In this document: positions 1 through 7,770 of the stretch, one piece after another | How the letters are laid out: every line of letters starts with the position of its first letter | Position numbering within the stretch: position 1 is the first letter of the stretch | DNA from: Microcaldota archaeon | GTDB taxonomy: Archaea; Micrarchaeota; Micrarchaeia; Micrarchaeales; Micrarchaeaceae | Direction: 5' to 3' | DNA: 64,000 nt | Assembly: GCA_021827995.1 (NCBI GenBank) | Contig: JAKATK010000007.1 | Coordinates: 1-64,000, forward strand | Translations under genes and position numbers: made by a program | Notes under the pieces: model-generated | Told to the model about the DNA's origin: nothing | Database searches by the model: none | What the model saw: only the letters and a program-made list of their open reading frames with translations

Positions 1-127
1 GGAACACGGTGGCCTGGTATGCGGCGTGCGGTCGCCTATGGTGCCACGCTCTCGACGCAACCCGGCGTTCCGACATGTAATGAAGCGCAGCGACGAGCGG
101 TAGCTACGTAGGGCGTTACGGTCCAGT
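1..127. other. Left flank, no gene recognised
   Basis: I see no convincing coding frame or RNA gene here. The last six bases, TCCAGT (122-127), are the left copy of the target-site duplication of the adjacent insertion sequence. Confidence 0.5.
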
Positions 128-152
128 GGGTGTTTCTAATTGAGTCAGTTCG
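128..152 (+). repeat. Left terminal inverted repeat of the IS
   Basis: It starts GGGTGTTTCTAATTGA. The reverse complement of 1629-1653 starts GGGTGTTTCCAATTGA. The flanking TCCAGT at 122-127 is the duplicated target. Confidence 0.85.
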
Positions 153-231
153 TTTTTAAACGTTACTAATTTTTAGGTCGGTGCCCCTATACTCATATTA
201 CCCCGCAACCCACAGGCGACCTGTGTGAGAC

Positions 232-1449
232 TTGGGTAGGGGTGAGACGAGTACGGTAGAGGACAGGCGACCAGATACCATAAACGTACCTATAACAATC
301 GGATGGACGCAGACCATAGAAATCAAGGACCAGATGGACGAGGTCTTACCGGCAGAGGATTTCCTCTCACTGTTAAGCAAGGAGACCACCGGTAAGATTG
401 TGGCTGAGCTGGAAAAGTCGTATTCCGACATAAGGAAGTGCGATTATCCGATTCTGCCACAATTCCTCGCTATCGTATACATGAAACTCAAGAAAATAAA
501 ATACCTTTCTTCGCTGCTCAGGGAACTCAAGGCAAAAAATGGCGAACTCGCCGAGAAGTTGGGTTTCAAAAAAGAGAACGGAACTGTTGAAATCCCATCA
601 TACAAAAACTTTTGGACGTTCCTGAAAGTGCGGGTAGGCGAAGGCAGACTAGACGCGTTGTCTGTGATAGCAATAGCCGAACTGGACAAGAAACTGCGAC
701 TGCGCGGCATAGAATTCGGCAAGAAAACCGCGCATGACGGTTACGTGATAAGGGCCCACGACAAGGGCGCCGTATACAACGGGCACTACGAGACAACCAT
801 GTATAAAGGCGAGGTAGGCTTCGACATCGATCTGATGGTCCCGTTCTACGGCTGCGCGACCACCGGTACGGACTATGACGGTTCATATGTCGTTCCGTTC
901 GTTGAGAGGCTGGACGCGGTAAAGAAAGATGGCCGAACGATGTGGCTGGATGGCCACTACGCTTCGATAGAAAACTTCGCCATACTAAATCACACCCACA
1001 AGGTCAGAACAATAATGAACATACCGAAGGACCAAATGGTAATCTCCGAAGAAGGCAGCCTAGAGAACATTGAGAGATGGTACCAGAGCCTCCATGAGAA
1101 GGCGGACTTCGTGGCGGGCGCGACCCTGGATTACAAGCTGACCTTCCTGATGAGATACGGCAGGATAGGCGAGGTCGGTTACTACTACAGGAACCAGTAT
1201 GTTCAGGAGTATATCGACAACCAGGCAGCGTATGAGAAGGAATACCATAGGAGGAGCGCGGAGGAATCCGGTAACAACGTCATGAAGAACGGCCTTGTCG
1301 ATACGGAGAACGCATCATACGGGACGGGCCTCGTGAACAGGAACCTGCACGTCAAGTGGTGCATCCTTGCAATGCAGATAGTGGCACTGATAAGGGCGCA
1401 GAATGGTCGGACTAGGGGACTAACTTCGGTAGAAAACATCGCATGTTGA
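232..1449 (+). CDS. DDE transposase of the IS
   Basis: This 405-residue protein is the only gene inside the inverted repeats. Its C-terminal half looks like an RNase-H-fold DDE catalytic domain. Candidate acidic residues are D198 or D200 (GFDIDLM), D240 (WLDGHYAS) and E314 (RIGEVGYYYR). The WLDGHYASIEN stretch resembles the second-Asp region of IS4-type transposases. The listed start is TTG, and an in-frame ATG at 334 (MDEVLPAED) is an alternative. The frame is uninterrupted, so the enzyme may be active. The call rests on the motif pattern plus the perfect mobile-element context. Confidence 0.8.
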   Translation: MGRGETSTVEDRRPDTINVPITIGWTQTIEIKDQMDEVLPAEDFLSLLSKETTGKIVAELEKSYSDIRKCDYPILPQFLAIVYMKLKKIKYLSSLLRELKAKNGELAEKLGFKKENGTVEIPSYKNFWTFLKVRVGEGRLDALSVIAIAELDKKLRLRGIEFGKKTAHDGYVIRAHDKGAVYNGHYETTMYKGEVGFDIDLMVPFYGCATTGTDYDGSYVVPFVERLDAVKKDGRTMWLDGHYASIENFAILNHTHKVRTIMNIPKDQMVISEEGSLENIERWYQSLHEKADFVAGATLDYKLTFLMRYGRIGEVGYYYRNQYVQEYIDNQAAYEKEYHRRSAEESGNNVMKNGLVDTENASYGTGLVNRNLHVKWCILAMQIVALIRAQNGRTRGLTSVENIAC

Positions 1450-1472
1450 TGCACTTATGCCATAAGTGCATC
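1448..1472 (+). terminator. Perfect hairpin on the transposase stop codon
   Basis: GATGCACTTATG and CATAAGTGCATC form a 12-bp perfect inverted repeat around one central C. It overlaps the TGA stop at 1447-1449. It may end transposase transcription or block read-through. No T-run follows, so the function is a guess. Confidence 0.45.
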
Positions 1473-1628
1473 CTGTGGCTACCGTAAGGTCTCGGCCCGA
1501 GCGCGGGCAACGACCGATTTTCAGGATTTTTAGGCTGTTTTCAATGGGCAGGTGCATCTGGGATCCGATTTACAGCCCAAGTCAAAGCAACGGATAGCGG
1601 AAAAGCGCCTAGAATAATTTTCCAATTG

Positions 1629-1653
1629 AGAATCGGGTCAATTGGAAACACCC
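1629..1653 (-). repeat. Right terminal inverted repeat of the IS
   Basis: It ends in GAAACACCC and is followed directly by TCCAGT (1654-1659), the second copy of the target duplication. Confidence 0.85.
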
Positions 1654-1770
1654 TCCAGTAATGGAGCACAGTGGTAGAAAGTAATAAAATTGTGAATCAC
1701 GGAATGAGGAGATGCGCACTAGGATTTGGGGCTTGATTCGCAGAATCGCATCGCCCCACGGCGTGATTGG

Positions 1771-2595
1771 ATGGATGTGAAGCCGTACATTGGGATGATA
1801 AATAAGGCGATGGACAGCGGGTACCTGTTCTGCACATACTGCGGCGCAGAGACGGCTGCAGCAGGCGCTGGCATATGCTCCGAGTGCGAGAGCCCGATAT
1901 ATTACACAAGGGACGAGCTGCAGGGGAGCAGCCCGGACCTCGTGGAGAAGGTCAATGGTATAAGGCAGCTCGAGGCTAGCGGTAAGTACGGCGAGGCAGC
2001 CGCGGCCTATGACGCGCTGGTAACCGCGAACCCGGACGATCCGAACATGCTATACGCGGCAGGCGCATTCTACTTGAGGTACTCTAACAACGAGATCAGG
2101 CTGATACGTTATGACCTGCCCGGATTCATGGAGCAGAACCCGGTGCACAGGGTCCAGGCATCCCAGCTGGTCATCAAGGCCAAGATAATATTCAACAAGG
2201 CGGTCTATGTGAGCGAGGGCCGCGCGGCAAAAGGAGGCTTCCCGGCGAGAGACACGTACATAGCATTCATGGCCCAGATAAAGATGATGCACCTGCGCGA
2301 GGCCAACGCGCTGCGCGAGAGGCTCGGTGGCCTCGGGGACGCGTTCCTGGCCAGGTATGCCGACCTAGTCTTCAACGCGGGCGCAGAGAACTACGATTAC
2401 ATCATAGAGCACGCGGCCGAGCTTCTGAGCGGCCAGCCGTTCTCGCTGAACGCAGCATTCTACCTGGCGCTCGCGCTCTTCAAGAAGAAGCGTTATGCGG
2501 ATTCCGCCGCGCTGCTGAACGTGCTGAATGGCAGGCTCTCCACATCGAACGTAGGCGAGCTGCTTAGAGAGATAGCGACTGCGAAGTCACTTTGA
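1771..2595 (+). CDS. Zinc-ribbon and TPR-like repeat protein
   Basis: About 274 residues from ATG 1771; an upstream TTG at 1726 would add 15 residues of unlikely sequence. A zinc-binding pair CxxC (CTYC) and CxxC (CSEC) sits near residues 20-40. Helical repeats resembling TPRs follow, rich in Ala, Leu and Tyr (for example YGEAAAAYDALV and YADSAALLNVL). Such proteins are usually protein-interaction scaffolds. No enzyme motif is visible and the substrate or partner is unknown. The gene converges on gltX and overlaps its 3' end by 9 bp. Confidence 0.65.
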   Translation: MDVKPYIGMINKAMDSGYLFCTYCGAETAAAGAGICSECESPIYYTRDELQGSSPDLVEKVNGIRQLEASGKYGEAAAAYDALVTANPDDPNMLYAAGAFYLRYSNNEIRLIRYDLPGFMEQNPVHRVQASQLVIKAKIIFNKAVYVSEGRAAKGGFPARDTYIAFMAQIKMMHLREANALRERLGGLGDAFLARYADLVFNAGAENYDYIIEHAAELLSGQPFSLNAAFYLALALFKKKRYADSAALLNVLNGRLSTSNVGELLREIATAKSL

Positions 2596-4329
2596 AGTGA
2601 AGATGAAGAGCAGCCGGCCAGTTTCCTTCCTGTCGAGTATGCAGTAGCCGAATCTCTCGAACTGCACGTGCTCGTGCTCGCTGAGGTTCTTCGCGTAGCC
2701 CTCGACATAGCCGTTCATTGTGACGAGACTGTCCGGATTGAATGCACCGCTATCATCGAATATAGGGCCTGGCATAAGCACGGAGCACTCGGCCATGTTC
2801 TGGGCAGAGACCCACTGTATTATCCTGCCGCCACCCCAGCTACTGCCAGGTACTGCGGTTATAACGCCCTGTGACTTGCTCAGTACCTTTATGTCTATCA
2901 GGTCCTTCAGCCTTATCATGTCGCCAGCCTTGGCCGTTTCCGCATCGACCCCGCTTATGTAGAAAACGCTGCCGGTATCGAAGCTCCTCGTGCCCAGGTT
3001 ACTGCTTGGGTGAAGCCTCAGGCTTGCGTGCGCACCGGCGAAGCCCTGCACCTCTACCCTTACCGGGTTGCTGACGAAAAATAGGTGCTTGGCTATAGGA
3101 TCTATTGCCTTCTTGTTCTCTGCGAGCAGCGACTCCAACGACAGCTCGCTGTCGGTTTTGGTCATTCCGGCACGAAGCGCGAAAGCGCGTATAGCTTCCG
3201 GCACTACGCCCCTCCTCCTTATAGCTATGAGTGTCATGAGGCGCGGATCGTCCCATCCTTTGATTGCACCGTCCGCGATCATCTCGCGTATCTCCCTCTT
3301 GTGGGTGGTGTTGCCAATGATGTTGAGCCTAGAAAACGGGTGTATCCTCGGCACCCTGAGACCTAGAAGTTTGAGTATCGTGGTGTCGAGCACGGCGCGC
3401 AGCTCGTACTCCTTACTGCGCAGCACGTCAGTGACCCCGTTCAGCGAGTCGTTGATAGGTGTGGCGAGATCGTAAGTAGGCCAGACCTTGTACTTTGTGC
3501 CCTGCCTGTAGTGCACTGCCTTCTTTATCCTAGCGATAGTCGGGTCGCGCATCACGGTATTGTTCGACCCCATGTCGCCCCTGAAGCGCAGTACCATGGC
3601 GCCCTCTTCATAGGCACCTGCTATCATCCCATCGAACTCTGATAGGCTCTCGTCCGGCTTCTTGGCCCTATGCTCGCACTCCTCCATCGCGAGCCTTTTC
3701 TTCTTCATTGTTTCCTGGCTGCACGCGCACGTGTAAGCATGGCCGTCCAGTATAAGCTTCCTTGCGTACTCGTATATCTTGTCTATGTTGTCACTCGCGT
3801 AATACTCCTTGTCGAACTTTATCCCGAACCATGCCAGGTCTGCCTTGTCCGCGTCCACGTATTCCTGCCTAGCCTTCTCCGGATTAGTATCGTCAAAGTA
3901 AAGGAACAGCTTGCCCTTGTAAATCCTCCTGAATTCGTCCTCTAGGAATATCGGCTTGGCGTGACCTATGTGCTGGTAGCCGCTTGGCTCTGGCGGCCAC
4001 CTCGTTGCGAAGTTGCCGACCTCCGCGCCATCTAGCTCCATCTTCGGCTTCCCAGTCTTCATGGCCGTTTCCTCCGCCCTCTTTTCGAACTCCTTCTCGA
4101 ACGGCGCGTACGCATCCAACAGGTCGGACTTGGCCATGCTGTTTACTTCCGTGACTACCCTGTGCACCTCGGCCTTCAATTCTGGTATCGGTATGCCCTT
4201 GGATTGCGGAATGACCTTGCCGAGAACGCTGCCGTCATCTGCCTTTCCGTAGTCGATCGCATTCTTGATGGCGTGCTTGCGTATCAGGCTCAGCACGTCT
4301 TCGCTCACAACCATTCTGATACCCGTCAT
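2587..4329 (-). CDS. gltX: Glutamyl-tRNA synthetase, archaeal type
   Basis: This class I aminoacyl-tRNA synthetase charges tRNA-Glu, and probably also tRNA-Gln in archaea that use the amidotransferase route. The 580-residue length is normal. The HIGH signature is at about residues 120-123 within PSGYQHIGHAK. The family motif GWDDPR is present after FSRLN. The KMSKS equivalent, usually LSKRK in archaeal enzymes, reads THKRE here (about residues 342-346), so the first Ser of the loop is lost while K and R remain. The C-terminal half has the beta-barrel anticodon-binding region of the eukaryotic/archaeal type. It is last in a leftward operon after eif2b, eif1a and a membrane protein. Confidence 0.95.
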   Translation of the reverse strand: MTGIRMVVSEDVLSLIRKHAIKNAIDYGKADDGSVLGKVIPQSKGIPIPELKAEVHRVVTEVNSMAKSDLLDAYAPFEKEFEKRAEETAMKTGKPKMELDGAEVGNFATRWPPEPSGYQHIGHAKPIFLEDEFRRIYKGKLFLYFDDTNPEKARQEYVDADKADLAWFGIKFDKEYYASDNIDKIYEYARKLILDGHAYTCACSQETMKKKRLAMEECEHRAKKPDESLSEFDGMIAGAYEEGAMVLRFRGDMGSNNTVMRDPTIARIKKAVHYRQGTKYKVWPTYDLATPINDSLNGVTDVLRSKEYELRAVLDTTILKLLGLRVPRIHPFSRLNIIGNTTHKREIREMIADGAIKGWDDPRLMTLIAIRRRGVVPEAIRAFALRAGMTKTDSELSLESLLAENKKAIDPIAKHLFFVSNPVRVEVQGFAGAHASLRLHPSSNLGTRSFDTGSVFYISGVDAETAKAGDMIRLKDLIDIKVLSKSQGVITAVPGSSWGGGRIIQWVSAQNMAECSVLMPGPIFDDSGAFNPDSLVTMNGYVEGYAKNLSEHEHVQFERFGYCILDRKETGRLLFIFTSK

Positions 4330-4937
4330 GAGATTGATAGCGTAACGTTTGATACGGTGCCGTTCACGGCGTACGCAAGAGCGCGCACCAGCAGCTTGAT
4401 GGTAGAGCCTATCGGCATTATATGCGATACGCCGATGGAATAGTTCGGCGCTGGGAACCGTACAGAGAACTGCTGACCGAAAGATGACATCTCCACCTGC
4501 TGCGGCAGCCTTACGCGCATTTGCGCGTCTATGCCGACCACGGACGTGATGTTCGCGATTGTGCCGTTTGATACGGCGTTATAGACCAGACCCTGCAGCG
4601 CGTAGAGGCCCATGCTAGCGTTGAATACCCTGAAGTTGTTCGATAGCGGGACGAAGTCATATATCGAGCCGTTCGCTTTCAGGCGCGTGAGAAGCACCGA
4701 GACCGCGTCGCTGCGATTCGCCGCCTGTCCCTGCAGGCTTATCGTTGATGTGTTCGCGTAGCCGCTGACGAGGCCGTTGACGATGCCGGACACGAACACC
4801 TGCTGGGCGGCTATCGTTGTTTGCACAGTGGTTGTAGTGTTGCCGCCGGTCGAAGGGTACGATGCGATCCATGCCGCCACGAAGAAGACTCCTACAAGTA
4901 TCATCGCGACCTTTTTACGTGTGGAGGTTGCCATCAC
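4326..4937 (-). CDS. Membrane-anchored protein of unknown function
   Basis: 203 residues. A short basic start (STRKK) is followed by one hydrophobic helix (about residues 10-27), then a Thr-rich stretch and a predicted extracytoplasmic domain rich in Asn, Ser and Val. It has no cysteines or recognisable family motif. The stop codon overlaps the gltX start region by 4 bp, so the two are probably co-transcribed and translationally coupled. The N-anchor plus Thr-rich linker design recurs in other unknown proteins of this window. Start may be 4937 or 4934 (two adjacent ATGs). Confidence 0.6.
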   Translation of the reverse strand: MMATSTRKKVAMILVGVFFVAAWIASYPSTGGNTTTTVQTTIAAQQVFVSGIVNGLVSGYANTSTISLQGQAANRSDAVSVLLTRLKANGSIYDFVPLSNNFRVFNASMGLYALQGLVYNAVSNGTIANITSVVGIDAQMRVRLPQQVEMSSFGQQFSVRFPAPNYSIGVSHIMPIGSTIKLLVRALAYAVNGTVSNVTLSIS

Positions 4938-5024
4938 TACACCGATTGCTTTTAGCGCGCTGCGGCCAGATGAGCGGCCACAGGAGCGGCGCAGAGCGCT
5001 GGCCGCCGCACCATATCGGCAGGT

Positions 5025-5363
5025 TCAGCTTATTATCTTCTGCTCCTTGAGCCTGCCTATGTCCATGATGCTGTAGCGCCATACTATGTCGCCCCTCTTG
5101 TCGCTCTGGACGACCCAAGGCTTCACGAGGACGACGTCGTTCTCCTTTATCCAGAAGCGCCTCCTGAAGCGTCCCGGTATCGAACACAGGCGCTCATTGC
5201 CATCGCTGCAGGCCACTATGAACTTCGTGGCGCCGGCCAGCTTGGCCACAGTGCCGGCAACCTCGCCGTTGCTGGGCAGCCTGAGCGCGTGCTCCTCCGG
5301 TTCGCCGCTCGGGCTGCGTCTACGACTTGGCCTGTGCCCCCAGTGTCCCCGTCTACCCGGCAT
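5025..5363 (-). CDS. eif1a: Translation initiation factor aIF1A
   Basis: This OB-fold factor binds the A site of the small ribosomal subunit and helps scanning and start selection with aIF1 and aIF2. The 112-residue protein has the family layout: a basic N-terminal tail, the LPSNGEVAGTVAKL strand, then GNERLCSIPGRFRRRFWIKENDVVLV, the most conserved block, and the D(I)VWRY strand. It is eight bases downstream of the aIF2-beta gene on the same strand, so both subunits of the initiation machinery are made together. Confidence 0.95.
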   Translation of the reverse strand: MPGRRGHWGHRPSRRRSPSGEPEEHALRLPSNGEVAGTVAKLAGATKFIVACSDGNERLCSIPGRFRRRFWIKENDVVLVKPWVVQSDKRGDIVWRYSIMDIGRLKEQKIIS

Positions 5364-5371
5364 GCATGCAC

Positions 5372-5788
5372 CTAATAGCTCTTCACCTTATAGTGCGCGC
5401 CGCAGGCCTCGCACACAAGCGTGAACATGCCCCTGCCGCTGCTCTCCAGCTTAGTATCGGGCTTGCCGCATTCCTTGCACATCACGTAGGTGTCGAAGTA
5501 CCTCTTGACTATCTTGTCAAGATCCTGCGCGCTGAACCTGCTGTTTATCGTGAGCCTCTGCTCCTCCACGCTTACAGGGACAGCCAGTACCCTGCTCATG
5601 TACCTGGCCAGCTCGTCCGGCGGTCTGCGTGCCTTGTCGGCTATAGCGGCTATGTTCTTCACTATGGTCTTGTTGCCCTGGACCAGCGCATCGACCGGCG
5701 GTATCACGAAGTCGCTGGCGCCCTCGCTCAGTGAGGGCTTCTTGGAGAAGGCCCTGTCGAGGAGCTTTGCGTATTCGGCATCATCCAA
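5372..5788 (-). CDS. eif2b: Translation initiation factor aIF2 subunit beta
   Basis: The beta subunit of the heterotrimer that delivers initiator Met-tRNA to the small subunit. The 138-residue length is typical of archaea, which lack the eukaryotic N-terminal extension. The central alpha-beta domain contains TIVKNIAAIADKARRPPDEL and the YMSRVLAVP helix. The C-terminal zinc ribbon has C-KEC and C-EAC pairs (CKECGKPD, CEACGAHY). It is the first gene of the leftward operon. Its upstream region is shared with the divergent SRP RNA. Confidence 0.95.
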   Translation of the reverse strand: MDDAEYAKLLDRAFSKKPSLSEGASDFVIPPVDALVQGNKTIVKNIAAIADKARRPPDELARYMSRVLAVPVSVEEQRLTINSRFSAQDLDKIVKRYFDTYVMCKECGKPDTKLESSGRGMFTLVCEACGAHYKVKSY

Positions 5789-5825
5789 CCTAACACCAAC
5801 AGTGACCGATACTTTCCCGCAAATC

Positions 5826-5833
5826 TATTTAAT
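5826..5833 (+). promoter_or_regulatory. Box A promoter of the SRP RNA
   Basis: TATTTAAT lies 26 bases before the predicted 5' end of the SRP RNA at about 5852, the usual archaeal TATA spacing. Confidence 0.6.
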
Positions 5834-5851
5834 GCTTGGTCTAGGAAATAA

Positions 5852-6119
5852 GGTGTGGCGGATAGGCCGGGAAGCTAAGGGTTTCCCACACGCAAATCCC
5901 TTTCGGCGGGCCAATGCCGGTGGCGTGCCGCGCGGCTCTGCGGAGCCTGCACCGAAGCGCTGAAGCCCTGCCCCGGGCGATGGTTTGGTGTGTGAACCAG
6001 GCCAGGCCGGAAGGAGCAACCTTAAGCGCACTCGAGCTATGCTCCCGGGATACAGGGCCGAGCGGGCGTGCAGTCAACCCCGCCGGGCTGTGCGGTGCAA
6101 TACCGACTTCCGCCACTCC
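5852..6119 (+). ncRNA. ffs: Signal recognition particle 7S RNA
   Basis: The RNA scaffold of SRP, which binds SRP54 and SRP19 and targets nascent membrane proteins. The S-domain signature is clear near 5990-6035: GTGAACC, then CCAGGCCGGAAGG and AGCAACC, the helix-8 tetraloop and asymmetric loop bound by SRP54. The ends pair: GTGGCGGA (5855-5862) with TCCGCCAC (6109-6116). The 5' part has the GGCCGGGAAGC / GGGTTTCCC pattern of the archaeal Alu domain. At about 270 nt it is a little short of the usual 300 nt. The exact ends are estimated from the closing helix. Confidence 0.88.
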
Positions 6120-6391
6120 GGTAAATGATGCGGGCATGCCGGACCGAGCGGTTGAGCCTGATTTTTGGTTGGTATCTCTGTGCACATGAACTCTCGGAAA
6201 GGTTTTTAAGGCTGTTCAAGTATTAGTAACGGTTCAAGAATCTTACGGCTTCGAGGACAACGGTCTCGTGCGTTTTGCAGTTTCCTGATGGTTGTCTTCG
6301 AGCGACAAGATTTGTCCGTAACAATCTTAAACTCTTACACGTGTTATCTTAGCACCTTTAATCATGAAGAGACGATTATCCAGTGATTAGA

Positions 6392-7024
6392 ATGCCTGAA
6401 AAACAGGAGTTAGAGATGGGAGCGACCGAGGATGAGGGTATGGCGCAGGGCAACACCGTTTACATAGGCAAGAAACCGACGATGAATTACGTGCTGGCGG
6501 TTGTCACCCAGTTCAATTCAGGGGCACAGACCGTCAGGATAAAGGCGAGGGGCAACGCGATATCGCGCGCCGTGGACGTAGCTGAGATAGTCAGGGGCAG
6601 GTTCCTCAGGGAGCTCAGCGCACCGAGCAACGAGTACATACGCATAGGTTCGGAGGAGCTACAGAACGAGGACGGCACGAGCTCCAAGGTGAGCTACATC
6701 CAGATAACCGCGAAGAACCATGAGGCCGACGGCGACGGCAAGGCCGACGAAGACGGCACCGTCTACATAGGCAAGAAGCCGGCAATGAACTACGTGCTAG
6801 CCGTGATAACGCAGATGAACGGGGGAAGGCCGCACGTGGCGATAAAGGCGAGGGGGAACGCGATATCCAAGGCTGTCGACGTACTCGAGATAACGCGCAA
6901 CAGGTTCATGAAGGACATACGCGACCCGAGCAACGACGCCATATCGGTCAGGTCGGAGGAGCTCTCCAACGAGGACGGAACCGTTTCTAGGGTCAGCTCG
7001 ATGGAGATACTGCTGCACAAGTAG
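6392..7024 (+). CDS. Tandem Alba chromatin protein
   Basis: Alba proteins are small dimeric DNA/RNA-binding chromatin proteins of about 90 residues. This 210-residue protein contains two complete Alba domains in series, about residues 18-100 and 115-207. Each begins TVYIGKKP(T/A)MNYVLAV, followed by the basic loop IKARGNAIS(R/K)AVDV and an SSEEL / NEDGT hairpin. A charged linker ([12 protein letters not shown]) joins them. One chain would therefore supply a built-in pseudo-dimer. Start taken as ATG 6392; a GTG at 6383 would add three residues. Confidence 0.92.
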   Translation: MPEKQELEMGATEDEGMAQGNTVYIGKKPTMNYVLAVVTQFNSGAQTVRIKARGNAISRAVDVAEIVRGRFLRELSAPSNEYIRIGSEELQNEDGTSSKVSYIQITAKNHEADGDGKADEDGTVYIGKKPAMNYVLAVITQMNGGRPHVAIKARGNAISKAVDVLEITRNRFMKDIRDPSNDAISVRSEELSNEDGTVSRVSSMEILLHK

Positions 7025-7052
7025 CACATACAGGCACACACTGGAATGCGCG

Positions 7053-7562
7053 TCAGGACACTAACGTAGCGTTCTGCACTATGAAGTAGTAGTCAGTAGT
7101 CTTGCAGTCGAGCGTCTGGGTGTAGCCCTGATACACCTCTATGCAGCCGTTGGCTCTTGGCTGGTCTGGCTCCTGCCAGAACACCCCAGTCACGGTGTAG
7201 TTGTGACCGTACATCCACTGCACGTTGCTCGTTAGGTTGGGCATCGTGACGCTGCCATGCTGGCTACGCAGCCACATGTAGTCGCCCTGTCCGTCTGTAA
7301 GCACGTATGTGGCGTTAGCCAAATTCGGGGTCATGTTCGGTGTGCTGACATCCTTGCCGCTGATCAATTGGCCGCTGGTGGTAGTGTTGGGTTGCCCTAT
7401 GTAGTCGGCAGGGTACTTGAACAGCGATTCCATCGGCGTGTAGAGCGGCCCGCCTACATGAGGTATTATGCTCCTCAGAAGGCTTGGGTCGAGGAAGTAT
7501 ATTAGTATGAGTACGAATACGAGCAGCAGTATGACCTCTAGCACAGCAGACAGCGCAGACAC
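7053..7562 (-). CDS. Membrane-anchored protein of unknown function
   Basis: 169 residues: one N-terminal hydrophobic helix (LEVILLLVFVLILIYFL, about residues 7-24) and an outer domain with many NT/NVT motifs. The domain carries a Cys pair (NGCIEVY and LDCKTT) about 14 residues apart that could form a disulfide. No family is recognised. A TATA-like sequence lies upstream on this strand near 7582-7592 within ATATAAATATG. It is probably a cell-envelope protein. Confidence 0.55.
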   Translation of the reverse strand: MSALSAVLEVILLLVFVLILIYFLDPSLLRSIIPHVGGPLYTPMESLFKYPADYIGQPNTTTSGQLISGKDVSTPNMTPNLANATYVLTDGQGDYMWLRSQHGSVTMPNLTSNVQWMYGHNYTVTGVFWQEPDQPRANGCIEVYQGYTQTLDCKTTDYYFIVQNATLVS

Positions 7563-7736
7563 ACTCTATTAGTCCCAGACAAGATATAAATATGTATTTT
7601 GTCCGGTTGCTTTGCACTTTTGAATATTATTTATCCGATTCCGGATACATGGAAGCGGCATCCCCGCGACTTAAGCCGTGGGCCCCAATGGAGCTTTTTT
7701 ATAGACCATATTGAACCGCAAAGTTTCCCGCGCACA

Positions 7737-7745
7737 TTTATAAAT
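7737..7745 (+). promoter_or_regulatory. Box A promoter of nreA
   Basis: TTTATAAAT ends 26 bases before ATG 7771. The spacing implies a leaderless or nearly leaderless transcript and supports ATG 7771 over the upstream TTG at 7759. Confidence 0.55.
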
Positions 7746-7770
7746 TTCTGCGTCGCCATTGCACTGTAGC

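Larger units (their letters stand above)
128..1653 (+). mobile_element. Complete insertion sequence, about 1526 bp
   Basis: The element is bounded by imperfect inverted repeats, 128-152 and 1629-1653, which match at about 19 of 25 positions and share the outermost GGGTGTTTC. Each end is followed directly by TCCAGT (122-127 and 1654-1659), a 6-bp target duplication. It holds one transposase gene and no passenger genes. The duplication and intact ends suggest a fairly recent insertion. The transposase resembles IS4-superfamily DDE enzymes. A 5-6 bp duplication is compatible with IS1634-like groups, but I cannot fix the family by eye. Confidence 0.88.

Noticed and set aside
5825-6219. Several open frames across the SRP RNA
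   Set aside because: The segment folds as SRP RNA with the helix-8 signature. The frames are Gly/Arg/Pro-rich by-products of GC-rich structured RNA.
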